A stretch of DNA of 64,000 nucleotides, from assembly GCF_036322625.1 (NCBI RefSeq), contig NZ_AP027266.1, forward strand, positions 1,987,001-2,051,000, in the 5' to 3' direction. The notes below the pieces were generated by a model. That model had not been told where the DNA came from. It saw only the letters and a list, made by a program, of their open reading frames with translations, and did no database searches. Made by a program: the position numbers and the translations under genes. Source of the stretch: Roseicyclus marinus. Its GTDB lineage: Bacteria > Pseudomonadota > Alphaproteobacteria > Rhodobacterales > Rhodobacteraceae. Of the stretch, positions 8,760 through 17,416 are shown one piece after another; position 1 is the first letter of the stretch; each line of letters starts with the position of its first letter.

Positions 8760-9728
8760 TTATTCGAAAGCGACGATGCGCTCGATCACTTCGCTGCCGA
8801 AACGGTCGGTGTAGACCGGCCATGCCGCATCGGCGGCCAGCGCCTGGAAGGGCGCGCGGTCGATGTCGGTGATGACTTCCATCCCGTTGGCGCGCATCAG
8901 CTCGACGCCCTCACGCTCCAGCCGGTCGACCTCGGCGCGGGTGGCGGCGGCGGATGCGGCGGCGGCTTGCCGGAACCAGCCCTGCTGCTCTTCGGTCAGG
9001 CCGTCGAACAGAACGGGCGAGGCCAGGACGATGGCGGGCGAATAGACGTGGCCCGTCAGCGTCACGTAGCCCTGCACTTCCCAGAAGCGCGAGGCGGTGA
9101 TGACCGTGATCGGGTTTTCCTGCCCGTCCACGACGCCCTGCTGCAGCGCGCCGAACACCTCGGGGAAGGCCATCGGCGTGGGCGCGGCGCCCATGCCTTC
9201 GAAGGCGGCCATGTGGACGGCGTTTTCCATCGTGCGCAGCTTCAGACCGTCCAGATCCTCGGGCGAGGTGATGGGACGCTGCGAATTGGTCACGTGGCGG
9301 AAGCCGTTCTCGGTCCAGGCAAGGCCCACGAGGTTGTTTTCGCCGACCGCATCCAGCAATTCCTGGCCGATCTCGCCATCCAGAACGCGGCGGGCGTGGT
9401 CATAGTCGCGGAACAGGAACGGCAGGTCGAGCGCCAGAACCTCGGGGACGAAATTGCCCAAGGGGCCGGTCGAGGTGATGACGAGATCGAGCGAGCCGAT
9501 CTGGAGCCCTTCGATCATGTCGCGCTCGCCGCCCAGCTGGCCTGCGGGGGCCTGCTCACCGGTGAAAGTGCCGCCCGACAACTCGGTCAGCGTGTCCAAA
9601 AAGGCTTGTGCGCCAACACCATAGTGCGAGGTGGGCGAAAGCGCGTGGCCGATCACCAGGCTTTCTTGCGCTTGGGCCGCGCCCACGAGGGCCAGCGCCG
9701 AAACGGCGCCAAGGATGTAGTGCTTCAT
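8760..9728 (-). CDS. dctP: TRAP transporter substrate-binding protein (DctP-like)
   Basis: A 322-residue periplasmic binding protein. It has a classic signal peptide (residues 1-20, cleavage likely after AQA) and then the mature fold beginning ESLVIGHALSPTS. The DctP-family GLKLRTMENAVH segment, containing the arginine that pairs with the substrate carboxylate, lies near residue 150. It is first of the three TRAP genes in transcription order. The operon points to D-erythronate or L-threonate as ligand. The protein itself shows only that an organic acid is likely. Confidence 0.9.
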   Translation of the reverse strand: MKHYILGAVSALALVGAAQAQESLVIGHALSPTSHYGVGAQAFLDTLTELSGGTFTGEQAPAGQLGGERDMIEGLQIGSLDLVITSTGPLGNFVPEVLALDLPFLFRDYDHARRVLDGEIGQELLDAVGENNLVGLAWTENGFRHVTNSQRPITSPEDLDGLKLRTMENAVHMAAFEGMGAAPTPMAFPEVFGALQQGVVDGQENPITVITASRFWEVQGYVTLTGHVYSPAIVLASPVLFDGLTEEQQGWFRQAAAASAAATRAEVDRLEREGVELMRANGMEVITDIDRAPFQALAADAAWPVYTDRFGSEVIERIVAFE

Positions 9729-9766
9729 CTGTCTCTCTCCCTGTCAGATCTGCGGCACGGCCCTGG

Positions 9767-10753
9767 TCAGGCCGTGCCCTCCATGCGGCGGCGATGCTCC
9801 TCGATCAGCGCCGCAATTCCGGTATTGGGCTCAAATCCCAGCGCGCGGGCGCGCGGGCACAGGATCTCGCCGGGCCAGGACGTGACGATGGCCGCGATCG
9901 CCGGGTCCGGTTCGGGGCTGATCCGGGCCGCGACCTCGGGCCCTTCGAGGGCCGACAAGGTGTCGATCATCTCGCCCACGGTGACGGTGATGCCGGGCAG
10001 GGTCAGCGTGGTGTTGTCCCCCACTTGCGCCTGTTCCAGCGCGCAGGCCCGCAAGGTGTAGTCGAGCGCCTTGTCGGGTGACGCAAGATGTAGACGCAGC
10101 TCGCGCCCCACGGGCAGGACCGCGGGCTGGCCTGCCATCGGTTCGCGCAAGATGCCGCTCGCGAAACTGGAGGCCGCGCGGTTCGGCGCGCCCGGACGGA
10201 TCGAGATGGTCGGAAAGCGCAAGGACCGGCCAAGCACGATGCCGCGCCGCGTCGCATCGCGCACCAGCAGCTCGCCCATCAGCTTTTGCGTGCCATAGGA
10301 GGAACGCGGCGCAGGCAGAGTATCTTCGGTGATCGTGTCGTTGTCGGCGCAGGAGAAGACCGCGACCGAGGAGGAAAAGATGAAGACCGGCGGGCGCGCC
10401 ATGCGGCGGCAGGCCTCGATAAGTGCCAGTGTTCCTTGAAGATTCACCGACATGCCAAGATCCCAATCGGCCTCGGCCTGGCCGGATACGACAGCGGCCA
10501 GATGGATGATCAGATCGGGCGCGTCGGAGGCGATGCGGGTCAGGACGGGCGCGTCGAGCAGGCCACCGGCGACGGGATGGACGCGGCTGCGCCCCTGGGC
10601 CAGTTCGGCCAGCGGTTCGGCGGCGATATCGACGGCGAGGATGGCGGAAACGCGGCGTTCCACGCCGTTCAGCATGACCGTCTCGGCCTTGTCCAAGGCA
10701 TCCACGACCATGCGGCCGATGAAACCGGCGGCCCCGGTGACGACGATTCTCAT
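9767..10753 (-). CDS. denD: D-erythronate dehydrogenase (extended SDR / NAD-dependent epimerase family)
   Basis: A 328-residue extended short-chain dehydrogenase. It has the Rossmann motif GAAGFIG at residues 7-13, the serine-rich FSSSVAVF segment and the catalytic Tyr-x3-Lys pair in SSYGTQK. The start at ATG 10753 is preceded by GGGAGGG and begins directly at the nucleotide-binding strand. The 11 extra residues from an upstream start are rejected. DenD enzymes oxidise D-erythronate to 2-oxo-tetronate, feeding OtnI. It is the first gene of the operon and is divergent from the LacI-type regulator. Confidence 0.83.
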   Translation of the reverse strand: MRIVVTGAAGFIGRMVVDALDKAETVMLNGVERRVSAILAVDIAAEPLAELAQGRSRVHPVAGGLLDAPVLTRIASDAPDLIIHLAAVVSGQAEADWDLGMSVNLQGTLALIEACRRMARPPVFIFSSSVAVFSCADNDTITEDTLPAPRSSYGTQKLMGELLVRDATRRGIVLGRSLRFPTISIRPGAPNRAASSFASGILREPMAGQPAVLPVGRELRLHLASPDKALDYTLRACALEQAQVGDNTTLTLPGITVTVGEMIDTLSALEGPEVAARISPEPDPAIAAIVTSWPGEILCPRARALGFEPNTGIAALIEEHRRRMEGTA

Positions 10754-10790
10754 GCTGCGGCCCTCCCCCGGGGGTAGTTCTGGCAAAACA

Positions 10791-10804
10791 TGACAGCGCT
10801 GTCA
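10791..10804. promoter_or_regulatory. LacI-type operator 1 (TGACAGCGCTGTCA)
   Basis: A perfect 14-bp palindrome with a central CG, the usual form of a LacI/GalR operator. It lies 37 bp before the denD start codon and overlaps a minus-strand TTGACA, so binding would block the catabolic operon. The adjacent LacI-family gene is the obvious ligand. Confidence 0.7.
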
Positions 10805-10887
10805 AAACGGTTTTTGGTGTTTACTATTATTGATGAATTATTACGATCCGAAGCCGAATATTGATGAAAGATTACTGGCAGGGGGAC

Positions 10888-10901
10888 TGACAGCCCTGTC
10901 A
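10888..10901. promoter_or_regulatory. LacI-type operator 2 (TGACAGCCCTGTCA)
   Basis: The same TGACAG-NN-CTGTCA half-sites as operator 1, but with an asymmetric CC centre. It lies 14 bp upstream of the regulator's ATG, consistent with autorepression and with DNA looping to operator 1. Confidence 0.65.
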
Positions 10902-10915
10902 TTTTCGGACGGGAC

Positions 10916-11941
10916 ATGAGCACGGATTCCTCCCAGAACGGCGATGCCAGACCCACGCTCGCCGAGGTCGCCCGCACCGCCGGTGTGAGCGAGATCACCG
11001 CCAGCCGGGCGCTGCGCGGGGGGACCCATGTCGCGCGCCGGACGCTGGAAAAGGTCGAGGCGGCAGCGCGCGCGCTGAACTATGTTCCGAACCGGCTGGC
11101 CGGCACGCTCGCGGGCGGGCGGTCGCGGCAGGTGGCCGTGGTTCTGCCCTCGCTCTCGAACAGCGTCTTTGCCGATGTGCTGAACGGGCTCGAGACGCAT
11201 CTGGAACAGGCGGGGCATCACCCGATCCTGGGCGTATCGAATTACGACCCGCACCACGAGGAACGGCTGGTGGCCGATCTGCTTTCCTGGCGGCCTGCGG
11301 GATTGGTCATCGCGCCTGCGGCCAGCACGGAGGCGACGCGCAAGATGCTGGCGGGCGCGGGTGTGCCGGTGGTGGAGATCATGGATATTGACCCGGCCCC
11401 CATCGACATGGCCGTGGGCCTGTCGCAGCGGGCGGCGGGGCGGGCGATGGCGCATTACCTGATCGGGCGCGGCTATCGCAAGATCGCATATGTGGGGCAT
11501 GACATCTCGACCGACCCGCGCGCGACGACGCGGTTGGACGGGTTGGAACAGGGGTTGTCGGAGGCGGAGATCAAGCTGGCCGCGACCGTGATCCTGCCCG
11601 GCCCGTCGTCGGTTCCCTTGGGCCGCGAGGCCGTGGCGCGGCTGTTGCGGGAGGTGGAGCCCGGGGGGCTGGCCGTGTGTTTTTCCAATGATGACATGGC
11701 GGTAGGGGCCATGTTTCATGCGCTGGATGCCGGTCTGGACGTGCCCGGCGATATCGCGCTGGCGGGGTTCAACGCGCTGGCGATCGGTCAGGCGCTGCCC
11801 CTGCCGCTGACAAGCGTCGCGTCGCGCCGGGACGAAATCGGGGCGCTTGCGGCCAAGGCGCTGCTCGCGCGCTTTGCGGGCGAGGATGTGGCGCGCGTGC
11901 AGGATGTGGGCTTTCGCCTGATCCCCGGTGCCACGACCTGA
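10916..11941 (+). CDS. LacI-family transcriptional regulator of the erythronate/threonate operon
   Basis: A 341-residue repressor. The N-terminal helix-turn-helix (about residues 14-33, TLAEVARTAGVSE) is followed by the hinge region and a periplasmic-binding-protein-like effector domain. Late segments CFSNDDMAVGAM and AGFNALAIGQ match the GntR/gluconate-type branch of the family. It is divergent from denD, with two matching operators between them. The likely inducer is a four-carbon acid sugar or pathway intermediate, inferred from position only. Confidence 0.88.
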   Translation: MSTDSSQNGDARPTLAEVARTAGVSEITASRALRGGTHVARRTLEKVEAAARALNYVPNRLAGTLAGGRSRQVAVVLPSLSNSVFADVLNGLETHLEQAGHHPILGVSNYDPHHEERLVADLLSWRPAGLVIAPAASTEATRKMLAGAGVPVVEIMDIDPAPIDMAVGLSQRAAGRAMAHYLIGRGYRKIAYVGHDISTDPRATTRLDGLEQGLSEAEIKLAATVILPGPSSVPLGREAVARLLREVEPGGLAVCFSNDDMAVGAMFHALDAGLDVPGDIALAGFNALAIGQALPLPLTSVASRRDEIGALAAKALLARFAGEDVARVQDVGFRLIPGATT

Positions 11942-11949
11942 GGCGGCGC

Positions 11950-12056
11950 GTTAGAGCGCGTCGCGTTCATTCGCATTCACGCGCCGCTCTCTAACCTTCT
12001 GATTTCGCATGTCCGGGGAGCGCAAAACCGGTTCCCACTTTTGCGCGACATGCTCT
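11950..12056. repeat. Intergenic palindromic repeat, alphaproteobacterial RIME-like
   Basis: The gap between the regulator and the convergent RND gene contains nested inverted repeats. GCATGTC (12007-12013) pairs with GACATGC (12047-12053), and GCGCAAAA (12020-12027) pairs with TTTTGCGC (12039-12046) around ACCGGTT. A second imperfect dyad (AGAGCG...CGCTCT) spans about 11953-11990. The core containing AAAACCGGTTCCCACTTTTG resembles short dispersed elements common in alphaproteobacterial intergenic DNA. It could also serve as a bidirectional terminator. Confidence 0.6.
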
Positions 12057-15000
12057 ATTCCGCCGCGCCGGGGCTGCGGGTGGCCACGTCCAGTTCGCGC
12101 ATCAGGCGCTGTTCTTCCTCGGCCTTGGGCGTGGTGAACCGGGCGAGGAGCAGGTAGGCCACGGGGGTGAGGTAGAGCGTGGAGAGCGTGGCAAGGCCAA
12201 GCCCGCCCACGATGACCCAGCCCAAGGCCTCGCGCGCTTCGGCCCCGGCCCCGAAGGAGAGGATCAGCGGCACGCCGCCCAGAACGGTCGAGATCATCGT
12301 CATCATCACGGGACGCAGGCGGATGGTGGAGGCATCGAGGATCGCATCGCGCACCCCTGCCCCGCCGTCGCGCAGCTGGTTGGCGAATTCGACGATCAGG
12401 ATGCCGTTCTTGGCCATGATCCCGATCAGCATCACAAGGCCGATCTGGCTGTAGATATTGAGGCTTTGCCCCGTCAGGAGCAGCGCGAAGATCGCGCAGG
12501 CGATGCCCAAGGGCACGGTCGCCATGACCACGATGGCCGAGATGAAGCTTTCGAATTGCGCGGCGAGAACCAGAAAGACGATCAGGATCGCGAAGCCGAA
12601 GGTCAGGAAGAGCCCGGCGGAGGTTTCGTCGAGTGTCGCGGCCTCGGCCAAAGGCACGATCTGGTTCTGGGGTTCCAGCACCTCGGAGGCGAGAGCCTCG
12701 ACCTCGGCCAGGGCTGCGCCAAGGGGAAAGGCGGGCGTGAGGCCTGCCGAGATTTCGACGGATCGGTTCTGCCCCTCGCGTTCCAGTTCGGGGGCGACGG
12801 CGCGTTCCTCGAGCCGGACGAAGGAGGACATGGGGATCATCTGCCCATCACCTGCCTGCACGAAGACGTTTTCCAGATCGCCCGGATCGTCGACCTGCGT
12901 GGCGGTCGACAGCATCTGGATGTCGTAGCTCGTGTCATTGACGAAAACGCTGCCGACGCTGCGCCCGTCGAGAACCGCGCGGAGCGCCTCGCCCAGTCCC
13001 GTGATGTCGACCCCGAGATCGGAAGCGCGGGCGCGGTCTATCTCGATGAAAAGCTGGGGCTGGGTGGTTTCGTATTCCAGCCGGACCTGACCGAAGGCGG
13101 GGTTTTCCTGCATCCGGGCGACGAGCGCCTCGCCCGCCTGCGCCAGCTGGGCGTAATCATTGCCGGTGATGGCGAAGGTCAGGCCGCGCCCCGCGCCCCG
13201 GATGCCCAGCGAATTGGGCTGGATGGCAAAGGCGCGCACGCCCACCACCCCGCGCAGGGCCCCGTTGATCTGGCCCACGATCTCTTGCTGGCTGCGCGCG
13301 CGCTGATCCCAGGGGGCGAGCGTCATGACCATGAAGCCGCGCGAATTTGAGCCGGTGCCCGCGATGGAAAAGAGGTTCGTCACCTCGCCGCTGTCACGGA
13401 GCGGCTGCATCAGCCCCTCGATCTCGCGCATCTTGGCGGCCATGTAGTCGAGCGACACGCCCTGCGGGGCCGAAACCGACAAAAGCGCCACGGCCCGATC
13501 CTCGGGCGGGGTGAGTTCCTGCCGTATGCCTTGGGCGACCATGGCGGCAGTGGCGGCGAAAAGCCCCGCCACCAGAACGACGACAAGGGCATTGTCGAGC
13601 GCGTGTTTCAGGGTCACGGCATAAAGGGCGGCGAGCCTGTCGCCGAGCCAGCCGAAAAAGCCGCCGCTGTGTTCGAGGTTTTGGGCGCGCAGCATCTTGC
13701 TGGCCAGAACCGGGCAGAGCGAGAGCGCCACGACCGAGGAGAGCGCCACGGCGATGGCCAGCGTGAAGCCGAATTCGCGGAAAAGCCCCCCCGCCTGACC
13801 CGGCAGGAAGGAGAGCGGCACGAAGACGGCGGCCAGCGTCGCGGTGGTGGTGACGACGGCGAAAAAGACCTGTTGGGTGCCAAGCACGGCGGCCGCGCGC
13901 GGCCCCATCCCTTCGCCCCGGCGGCGCACGATGTTTTCCAGCACCACGATGGCGTCATCCACCACCATGCCGGTGGCGAGAACAAGCGCCAGAAGCGTCA
14001 GGATATTGACCGAGAAGCCCACGAGATAGATCGCGGCCAAGGTTCCGATCAGCGCCACGGGCATGGTGAGCGCGGGGATCATCGTGGCGCGCAGGTCGCG
14101 CAGGAACAGAAAGATCACGACGACCACGATGGCCACTGCCAGAAGCAGGGTCTTCACCACTTCCTCGATCGAGCCACGGATGAAGACGGCATCGTCCGAG
14201 GTGATGAAGATGTTCACATCGGGCGGCAGCGCGGCGCGCAAGCCTTCGACCGCCGCGCGCACGCCTTCGGAGATCGAGAGCGTGTTGCTTGTCGCCTGCC
14301 GCAAGATGCCAAGGCCAAGGCCGGTTTCGCCATTGGCGCGCAGGACGGTTTCGTTGGGCGCAGGCCCCAGCGTCACGCGCGCCACATCGCCGACGCGGAC
14401 ATCGTCGGCGATCACGAGCGCCTCGAAGGCGTCGGGGGTGACGACGGCGGCGGTGGTGCGCACGCTGATCGACTGGCGCGCGCCCGACAGATCGCCCGCA
14501 GGCGCGTCATAGGCGACATCGGCCAGCGTCGCGCGCAGATCGGCGAGCGTCAGGCCCCGGCTGGCCAGTTCCATCATGTCGATATCGACGCGGAAGATCG
14601 GCGCGCGGTCGCCGTAGATCTGGAGATCGGCCACGCCCTCGACCGAGATGAGGCGGTCCGAGATCTGTTCGTCCACGAGCCGCGTCAAGTCCTGCGCGCT
14701 GCGGCTGGCCGAGGTGACGGCGATGCGCAGGACGGGCTGGGCATCAGCATCGGCCTTGACGACACGGGGGGTTTCAGCCCCGTCGGGCAGCGCATTGGCG
14801 ATGCGGGCGACCGCGTCGCGCACATCGGTGGCGGCAACGTCGATATCGGCGCCTTCGCCGAATTCGAGCGTCACGCGGCTGCGCCCGAAGCGGGAATTGG
14901 ACGAGATGGCGCGCAGGCCCGCGACACGGCCCACGGCCCCCTCGATCCGGCTGGTGATTTCCTGATCGACGGTTTCGGGAGCGGCACCGGGGAATTCGGT

Positions 15001-15174
15001 GGTGACGGAAATGACGGGGCGGTCCACGTCGGGCAATTCGCGCACCTCGACCCCAAGGAGGCTGGCAAGCCCCGCGATCACGATCAGCGCGCTGAGCACG
15101 AAGGCCAGGATCGGGCGGCGCACGAAAAGGGCCGTTCCCGATTGTCCGGCGCGTTCTGCTGTGGCCTGTTTCAT
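12055..15174 (-). CDS. RND efflux transporter, inner-membrane pump subunit (AcrB/MexF-like)
   Basis: A 1039-residue proton-driven exporter of normal RND length with the typical 12-helix layout and two large periplasmic loops. The proton-relay aspartates are visible near residue 405 in GMVVDDAIVVLENI. The N-terminus has the family segment RRPILAFVLSALIVIAG. The open frame continues upstream, but ATG 15174 gives the standard short cytoplasmic start. It lies 17 bp downstream of the membrane-fusion partner gene. No outer-membrane channel gene is adjacent, so a TolC encoded elsewhere must be used. The substrates are unknown. Confidence 0.92.
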   Translation of the reverse strand: MKQATAERAGQSGTALFVRRPILAFVLSALIVIAGLASLLGVEVRELPDVDRPVISVTTEFPGAAPETVDQEITSRIEGAVGRVAGLRAISSNSRFGRSRVTLEFGEGADIDVAATDVRDAVARIANALPDGAETPRVVKADADAQPVLRIAVTSASRSAQDLTRLVDEQISDRLISVEGVADLQIYGDRAPIFRVDIDMMELASRGLTLADLRATLADVAYDAPAGDLSGARQSISVRTTAAVVTPDAFEALVIADDVRVGDVARVTLGPAPNETVLRANGETGLGLGILRQATSNTLSISEGVRAAVEGLRAALPPDVNIFITSDDAVFIRGSIEEVVKTLLLAVAIVVVVIFLFLRDLRATMIPALTMPVALIGTLAAIYLVGFSVNILTLLALVLATGMVVDDAIVVLENIVRRRGEGMGPRAAAVLGTQQVFFAVVTTTATLAAVFVPLSFLPGQAGGLFREFGFTLAIAVALSSVVALSLCPVLASKMLRAQNLEHSGGFFGWLGDRLAALYAVTLKHALDNALVVVLVAGLFAATAAMVAQGIRQELTPPEDRAVALLSVSAPQGVSLDYMAAKMREIEGLMQPLRDSGEVTNLFSIAGTGSNSRGFMVMTLAPWDQRARSQQEIVGQINGALRGVVGVRAFAIQPNSLGIRGAGRGLTFAITGNDYAQLAQAGEALVARMQENPAFGQVRLEYETTQPQLFIEIDRARASDLGVDITGLGEALRAVLDGRSVGSVFVNDTSYDIQMLSTATQVDDPGDLENVFVQAGDGQMIPMSSFVRLEERAVAPELEREGQNRSVEISAGLTPAFPLGAALAEVEALASEVLEPQNQIVPLAEAATLDETSAGLFLTFGFAILIVFLVLAAQFESFISAIVVMATVPLGIACAIFALLLTGQSLNIYSQIGLVMLIGIMAKNGILIVEFANQLRDGGAGVRDAILDASTIRLRPVMMTMISTVLGGVPLILSFGAGAEAREALGWVIVGGLGLATLSTLYLTPVAYLLLARFTTPKAEEEQRLMRELDVATRSPGAAE

Positions 15175-15191
15175 CGCGTGCCCCCCTGGTC

Positions 15192-16346
15192 TCAGGCGTC
15201 GTCGGCGCGAGCGGGGGCGGCTGCCGATGCGCCCTCGACGATCTGCAGCTCGGCGCCGGGGCGCAGCGTCTGGACGCCTTCGATGATCACGAGATCGCCA
15301 GGGGCGAGATCGCCTTCGACAAGCACGCTGTCGGCGTTGCGCTGGCGGATGGTGACGGGGATGCGCATGGCCTGACCGTCGCGCGCGGCCCAGAGATAGG
15401 CGCCATTGCCCGACCATTGGATGGCGAGCGGATCGACGGAGGCCAGCGTGTCGCCGGGAAAGGAGAGGGTCACGGAAAACGCCTGGCCCGCGCGCAGGCT
15501 GTCGTCGGCATTGTCGAGCTGCGCCTGGACGCGCAGGGTGCGGCTGGTGCGGTCGACCACGTTGTCGAGTGCCACGATCTCGCCCGAGAGCGGGTGATCG
15601 GGGCGGGCAAGCGCCGTGACCTCGACGGGCATGCCGATGGAGAGCTGGCCGATGAAGCGTTCAGGGATGCGGAAATCGATCTGCAGGCTCGAGCGGTCGC
15701 TGAGGACCCCGATCGTGTCCTGCGTGCCGATGCGGTCGCCCTCGGCCACTTCCAGAAGGCCCGCCCAACCCGAGATCGGGGCGGTGATGCGGCGCAGCGA
15801 CAGGTCGAATTCGGCCTGTTCCACCCCCAGTTCGGCGGTGCCGAGCGCCAGTTCCGCCTCGCGGATCTGGACGGCGGAGACAGCGCCCGAACCGCCGAGC
15901 TGGCGCAGGCGGTCGAGGTTGCGGCGGGCGTCCATGACCATGAGGCGCGCGCGTTCCAGCGCGATGCGTTCGGCATCGTCATCAAGCTGGGCGATCAGCG
16001 CGCCCGCCTCGACCCAGGTGCCGGGGGTGATGGCAAGCTCGCGGATCATGCCCGTGGCATCCGAGCGGACCGTGACCGAGCGGAGCGCGCGCCCGTCGCC
16101 GATGGCGCTGACGCGGGCATTGGCCTGACCGGTCGAGACGGGGGCCACGACGACCTGCGCCGCCCCGCCGCCGAAACCGCGCCGCCCGCCTTCGGCAGAT
16201 TCCGCGGCGGGGGGCTCGAGCCCCAGAAGATCGTAGAGGCCGGCCCGTTCGAGCCAGGGCGCGGCCGCGGGCACGTAGACAGCCCAGATCCCGACAGCGA
16301 GAACGAGGGCCGCAAGGGCCAGAAGGCTTTGCCTGAGGAGATGCAT
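15192..16346 (-). CDS. RND efflux periplasmic adaptor (membrane fusion protein, AcrA/HlyD-like)
   Basis: A 384-residue adaptor with one N-terminal membrane anchor (about residues 6-25), a biotinyl-lipoyl-like segment, a short alpha-hairpin (about 115-165) and beta-barrel domains. Start ATG 16346 is preceded by AGGACGGAAC. The Gly-rich GGRRGFGGG linker after the anchor is unusual but plausible for a spacer. It is transcribed first, directly before the pump gene, and should bridge the pump to an outer-membrane channel. Confidence 0.9.
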   Translation of the reverse strand: MHLLRQSLLALAALVLAVGIWAVYVPAAAPWLERAGLYDLLGLEPPAAESAEGGRRGFGGGAAQVVVAPVSTGQANARVSAIGDGRALRSVTVRSDATGMIRELAITPGTWVEAGALIAQLDDDAERIALERARLMVMDARRNLDRLRQLGGSGAVSAVQIREAELALGTAELGVEQAEFDLSLRRITAPISGWAGLLEVAEGDRIGTQDTIGVLSDRSSLQIDFRIPERFIGQLSIGMPVEVTALARPDHPLSGEIVALDNVVDRTSRTLRVQAQLDNADDSLRAGQAFSVTLSFPGDTLASVDPLAIQWSGNGAYLWAARDGQAMRIPVTIRQRNADSVLVEGDLAPGDLVIIEGVQTLRPGAELQIVEGASAAAPARADDA

Positions 16347-16513
16347 GTTCCGTCCTGCCTGAGCGCGGGGACCGGCATGGGTCCGTTGCGGCATACATAG
16401 GGCCGGAGCGGGGCGCTTCACAAAAGAATTCGTGAGGCGCGGCGGGGGGATGGGGGAGGGCGCGCCTTGATGGGCGGGCTTGCGGATTTATCTGGCGCAA
16501 GGGTCCGGGGGGA

Positions 16514-17260
16514 ATGATGCGCGGCACAGAGACGGAGTTTACCTGCCTCAGCTGGAACATCCACCGCGGGCGCGGGGCGGATGGACGGGTGGATGCGGCG
16601 CGCATCGCGCGGGTTCTGGCCAAGGAGGTGGCCCGGCCCGCCCCCGATGCGCTGGTCCTGCAGGAGGCCGACGCCGAAACCCCGCCGCATCAGGGGTTTC
16701 TCGATCTCGGGCGGATCGAGGCCGCGACGGGCCTTGTCCATCTGCACGGAGATGCCGCCCATCGTTGGGGGGCAGAGAGCCACGGGTTCCTGGGCACGAT
16801 CGTCTTCCTGCATCCCGAGGCGCGATTGGGCGAGATCGCGTTGATCGACCTGCCCGGCCATTGCCACCGGGGGGCCGTGGTCGTGGATTTCACCCTTGGC
16901 GGGCGCGAGATGCGGCTGGTGGGCACGCATCTGTCGCTGGGCCAGGGATTGCGGGTGGCGCAGATGCGCACCATCGGCCAGCACCTGTTTCGCCGCGCGG
17001 CCCGGCCGACGATCCTTGCAGGGGATCTGAACGAATGGCGGCCCTGGGGCGGGCTGGCGCTGTCGCGGCGGGTGACGGGGCTCGACCTGCGGGGGCCTGC
17101 GCCCGCGACATTCCCGGCGAGGCGCCCCCTCTTGCCGCTCGACCGGGTGCTGGTGACGCCGCCCGCCCGCGTGACCGAGGCCAGGGTTCTGGACGGGCCG
17201 GGCATCCGCATGGCCTCCGACCACAGGCCGCTCAGGGCGCGGATCGCGCTCTCGGACTGA
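16514..17260 (+). CDS. Endonuclease/exonuclease/phosphatase family protein
   Basis: A 248-residue protein of the EEP (DNase I-like) superfamily. The metal and catalytic motifs occur in the expected order: WNIHRG (Asn15), LQEAD, GTHLS, GDLNEW and the final SDHRPL. No signal peptide or membrane segment is seen, so it is probably cytoplasmic. EEP members include nucleases, phosphodiesterases and lipid phosphatases, and the substrate cannot be assigned. Two adjacent ATGs (16514, 16517) are possible starts. It is divergent from the RND operon. Confidence 0.8.
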   Translation: MMRGTETEFTCLSWNIHRGRGADGRVDAARIARVLAKEVARPAPDALVLQEADAETPPHQGFLDLGRIEAATGLVHLHGDAAHRWGAESHGFLGTIVFLHPEARLGEIALIDLPGHCHRGAVVVDFTLGGREMRLVGTHLSLGQGLRVAQMRTIGQHLFRRAARPTILAGDLNEWRPWGGLALSRRVTGLDLRGPAPATFPARRPLLPLDRVLVTPPARVTEARVLDGPGIRMASDHRPLRARIALSD

Positions 17261-17339
17261 GGCGCGGCCGGGGCTCAAGCCACCACCGCGCCCTGCCCTT
17301 CATCTTGGCCGGAAAACTCCGGGGGAATGGCCAAAGGCC

Positions 17340-17360
17340 ATGGGGGGCAGAGCCCCCCAT
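17340..17360. terminator. Strong hairpin, probable bidirectional terminator
   Basis: A perfect 9-bp stem ATGGGGGGC/GCCCCCCAT with a 3-nt AGA loop, followed by a short A-rich tract. It lies between the convergent EEP and opgG genes, where a terminator is expected. Confidence 0.55.
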
Positions 17361-17416
17361 CTTAAAAACAACGGGCAGAGCCCCCCGCTCAAAAACAACG
17401 GGCAGAGCCCCGCTCA
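17343..17416. repeat. Three short direct repeats (GGGCAGAGCCCC + AAAAACAAC)
   Basis: The unit GGGCAGAGCCCC followed by a short spacer and AAAAACAAC occurs twice, with a third GGGCAGAGCCCC running into the stop of opgG. Period is about 27 bp. Each unit can form a GC hairpin, so this may be a duplicated terminator module. Confidence 0.6.

Larger units (their letters stand above)
10754..10915. promoter_or_regulatory. Divergent control region between denD and the LacI-type regulator
   Basis: This 162-bp gap holds the promoters of the catabolic operon (leftward) and the regulator (rightward). Its centre (about 10805-10870) is strongly AT-rich compared with the surroundings. It contains two copies of a 14-bp dyad, described separately, whose centres are 97 bp apart. 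A TTGACA on the minus strand overlaps the operator nearest denD and could be a -35 element. No convincing -10 was assigned. Confidence 0.6.

Noticed and set aside
14999-15375. Plus-strand open frames opposite the RND genes
   Set aside because: They have no motifs and lie antisense to a canonical RND pump and adaptor.
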